From: Lishizhenia tianjinensis
GTDB lineage: Bacteria > Bacteroidota > Bacteroidia > Flavobacteriales_D > Crocinitomicaceae
Assembly (NCBI RefSeq): GCF_900116425.1
Contig: NZ_FPAS01000002.1
Span: forward strand, 266,537-330,536
Length of the DNA: 64,000 nucleotides
Reading direction: 5' to 3'
Position 1 is the stretch's first letter; each line of letters opens with the position of its first letter. Under the pieces are notes generated by a model, which did not search any database, was not told the origin of the DNA, and saw nothing but the letters and a program-made list of their open reading frames with translations. The position numbers and the translations under genes were made by a program. Below are positions 61,990 through 64,000 of this stretch, one piece after another.

Positions 61990-64000
61990 ATGACACTTCA
62001 GAACGAAATTCAAAATTGGGCGCAACAAAAAATAACCCAGTCTACCAAAGATCCTTTGGTGAATTTCGCCTGTGTAAAGAACAGCTTAAATTTAAAATCA
62101 GAGCTAAAGTTTGAATTTAAAAGTGTTGCTAGAAAACTCTTTTTAGAGGCCGAGGATTTTCGTAAGAACAGTGGTGTAGAGACACTATGTTTTGTAGAAC
62201 ATCTTGTAAAATGGCACTGGAAAGGAGAGGAGATTTTGACTCCTATCTTTTTGACCCATGTGAGCTATAAAAAAGTTGAATTGGGCAATTGCATCGTCTT
62301 CACACCCCAACCTGAAAGTAATTTTATCAATCCTTTTTTGCAAAGTATATTTCGATTGCAAGAGGAAGATACTTTGGAAGATGTAAAAAGTGCTTTTAAT
62401 AGGGAAGGGATTGCATTCGAGATTCATGAGACAAGTGAACTAGCCAACGTCCATCCCTACCGCATTAATATTTTACGCGAGTTACAAGCAATGGCGGAGA
62501 TGGAGATTAATCCTTCTGCATTGTCTCAAATTATGGGGCATGATAAAAATGAGGCGAAGGAATTTGCTTTTCAAGAAGCCTTACTTACAAATGCAGATGC
62601 AGATCAAATCAAAGTTTTTAAAACTCTAGAAAATGAAGACGTGGTCTTGCAAGGCCCTCCAGGAACAGGGAAATCGCAAACCATTACAAATGTATTGGCA
62701 AAGGCTTTAGGTCAAGGTTGTTCTGCGTTATTATCATCGGAAAAATCTGTGGCTTTAACGGTGATTTATGAAAAGTTCAAGGCGGCCGATTTACATCATT
62801 TTTTGTGTTTTTATAAAGGAAAACAACATAAAAAAGTCTTTGTTCAACAGTTGAAAGAGGCTTGGTTATTCCTAGAAAATCATGTGGAAACCAAAGTGTC
62901 CTGCTTACAAATAAGTGAGCTTGAAATTCAACAATTAGATAATCGTTTAGCACGACTCAATAGTCCAACAGCAATAGGTGGAATGAGTTGGTGGAATTTT
63001 AAAGAATTACTAGGAGATAGATCCCTCGATGAAGTGGAAGCCGACGATAAATTGCCTGACTTAAAAGATTGGATGGCTTGTAAAGAGGAAATCAACTTTT
63101 TCTTACAGGATGAATTTTTTAAAGTCCATAAATCTTGGGCTGATTTACCTTTACTGGTTTTTGAAGGTGAGGCTCAACTCAATGACTTTATCCAAAATTT
63201 AGAAAAAACGAAGACGAAACTTGAGCTGTTGTTCGGCAAAGAGCTGAGCATAAAGGAAGTTCAAGATCAAATCCGTTACAGTGATTTTATTCACCTCTTT
63301 TTTTACGATGAACAATTAATTCCAAAGGAACTTTTAGTTAAAGAGAGTGCACAACAAAAAGCCTTTTATAGAACTTATAATTCCTATTCTAAATTAGTAG
63401 ATGAACAAGCCTTGTTGCTGAAAGAAAGAGACAATTGGAAGAAGAATATTAGTTTGAGTGAAATACATGCTTTTATTGATTTTGTTGAAAGTGAAAAAGG
63501 ATTGCGATTTTCTCATTTTAGAGTAAAGAACAAGTTGAAAAAACTGACGCATTTACATTATGAGGCAATCCCAGGTGGACTCCAAAACCTAAAACGTTTA
63601 GAGGAAGTTGAAGCCAAACTCGTAGAGTTAAAAGCTAAACTGAGAAAGCAAAATCTTCCCGAAGAAATCAATCACCTTAGAAGTTTAAAGAATACAGTAG
63701 ATAGAAGTAAAAGTACAGACGACAATGTTTTAAAATCCATTATAGCTTTAACAGATGATGAGCGTATTGACTTGCATAAAAAATCTGGAGAGTACCGTGA
63801 TTTGAGACAGTTTTTTAGGAATTATTTCCAAGTTGTGGAGAACGACAAGAATTGTATTGCTCATTGTGATGAATTGTTGCAAACACTCCCTTTTTGTTTT
63901 ACAGTTTTACCCCGAATTCAGCGTTTAGATAAAGCCGCTAAATATGCCTATAAACACTATGAAAATCTAGAAGGGATAGAATTGCGGGTAGTCAAGACAG
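61990..64000 (+). CDS. Superfamily 1 DNA/RNA helicase (AAA_11/AAA_12 type), 3' end outside window
   Basis: 670 codons are visible from the ATG at 61990 and the frame is open to the window end. Residues about 85-200 resemble the N-terminal region of DUF4011-type helicases (HPYRINILRELQAMAE). Walker A is GPPGTGKSQTITN (about 221-233), followed by ALLSSEKSVALTVIYEKF, the usual motif Ia. From about 300 the protein is an alpha-helical, Lys/Glu-rich insertion. Walker B and the helicase 2A domain lie beyond the window. The frame runs through a 21-bp repeat at 63974-63994, read as GIELRVV. This may be an in-frame insertion, or the gene may be cut by the mobile unit starting there. Confidence 0.75.
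   Translation, partial: MTLQNEIQNWAQQKITQSTKDPLVNFACVKNSLNLKSELKFEFKSVARKLFLEAEDFRKNSGVETLCFVEHLVKWHWKGEEILTPIFLTHVSYKKVELGNCIVFTPQPESNFINPFLQSIFRLQEEDTLEDVKSAFNREGIAFEIHETSELANVHPYRINILRELQAMAEMEINPSALSQIMGHDKNEAKEFAFQEALLTNADADQIKVFKTLENEDVVLQGPPGTGKSQTITNVLAKALGQGCSALLSSEKSVALTVIYEKFKAADLHHFLCFYKGKQHKKVFVQQLKEAWLFLENHVETKVSCLQISELEIQQLDNRLARLNSPTAIGGMSWWNFKELLGDRSLDEVEADDKLPDLKDWMACKEEINFFLQDEFFKVHKSWADLPLLVFEGEAQLNDFIQNLEKTKTKLELLFGKELSIKEVQDQIRYSDFIHLFFYDEQLIPKELLVKESAQQKAFYRTYNSYSKLVDEQALLLKERDNWKKNISLSEIHAFIDFVESEKGLRFSHFRVKNKLKKLTHLHYEAIPGGLQNLKRLEEVEAKLVELKAKLRKQNLPEEINHLRSLKNTVDRSKSTDDNVLKSIIALTDDERIDLHKKSGEYRDLRQFFRNYFQVVENDKNCIAHCDELLQTLPFCFTVLPRIQRLDKAAKYAYKHYENLEGIELRVVKT
63974..63994 (+). 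repeat. 21-bp repeat copy 12, inside the helicase gene
   Basis: Exact match, reading in frame inside the helicase. A partner copy may lie just outside the window. Confidence 0.9.

Overview
The window looks like a chromosomal segment of a low-GC Bacteroidota, most likely Flavobacteriales. This rests on several things seen in the sequence: large secreted proteins ending in type 9 secretion (T9SS) sorting domains of both the type A and the gliding-motility-associated (type B) kind; the Bacteroidota -7 promoter box TAnnTTTG ahead of many genes; few visible Shine-Dalgarno sites; a short arginine decarboxylase of the Bacteroidota type; and a LysRS with the C-terminal extension of this phylum. Most of the window is ordinary housekeeping and cell-surface content. 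I saw no tRNA, rRNA, CRISPR array or prophage.

Layout. 0-8 kb: end of an RND efflux pump, a small lipoprotein, and a 1499-residue T9SS propeller/adhesin. 8-16 kb: a DUF3108 protein, TlyA methyltransferase, sufS and sufE, small hypotheticals, a minus-strand group ctaA-tauE-speA, and a Rossmann-fold epimerase-like gene. 17-22 kb: two T9SS proteins (one PKD/CHU_C type, one LamG-like) and a small membrane protein. 22-26 kb: leuS and an AI-2E-type permease. 26-35 kb: a very large secreted protein that appears split by a frameshift, followed by another T9SS protein. 35-41 kb: a thioredoxin-like lipoprotein-size protein, a TPP-riboswitch-controlled thiE-thiG-thiH operon and dusB. 41-48 kb: asnB, a transposase-like gene enclosed in inverted repeats, lysS and two tandem paralogous lipoproteins. 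48-61 kb: mfd, an MsbA-like ABC exporter, rbfA, a LolC/E-like permease, an M23 peptidase, alaS and a glycosyltransferase. 61-64 kb: a second thioredoxin-like paralogue and the start of a large SF1 helicase that runs off the window.

The most unusual signal is non-coding and lies in the right-hand 28 kb. A 21-bp sequence (core TGACTACCCGCAAT, ending CTATCC) occurs 12 times between 36.4 and 64.0 kb and not at all before that. Two copies form the ends of a 941-bp unit whose only gene resembles IS1595-family transposases at both termini but shows no recognisable DDE triad. Two other pairs bracket AT-rich units of 162 and 163 bp with no gene. Further copies overlap a stop codon, run in frame through the helicase, or stand in direct-repeat clusters. 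Separately, two 143-bp elements at 36.2 and 46.0 kb align without a gap. They keep their ends and central loop but change both sides of the stem together (at least nine compensatory pairs), which is the signature of a conserved hairpin. The three repeat classes cluster in the same intergenic gaps.
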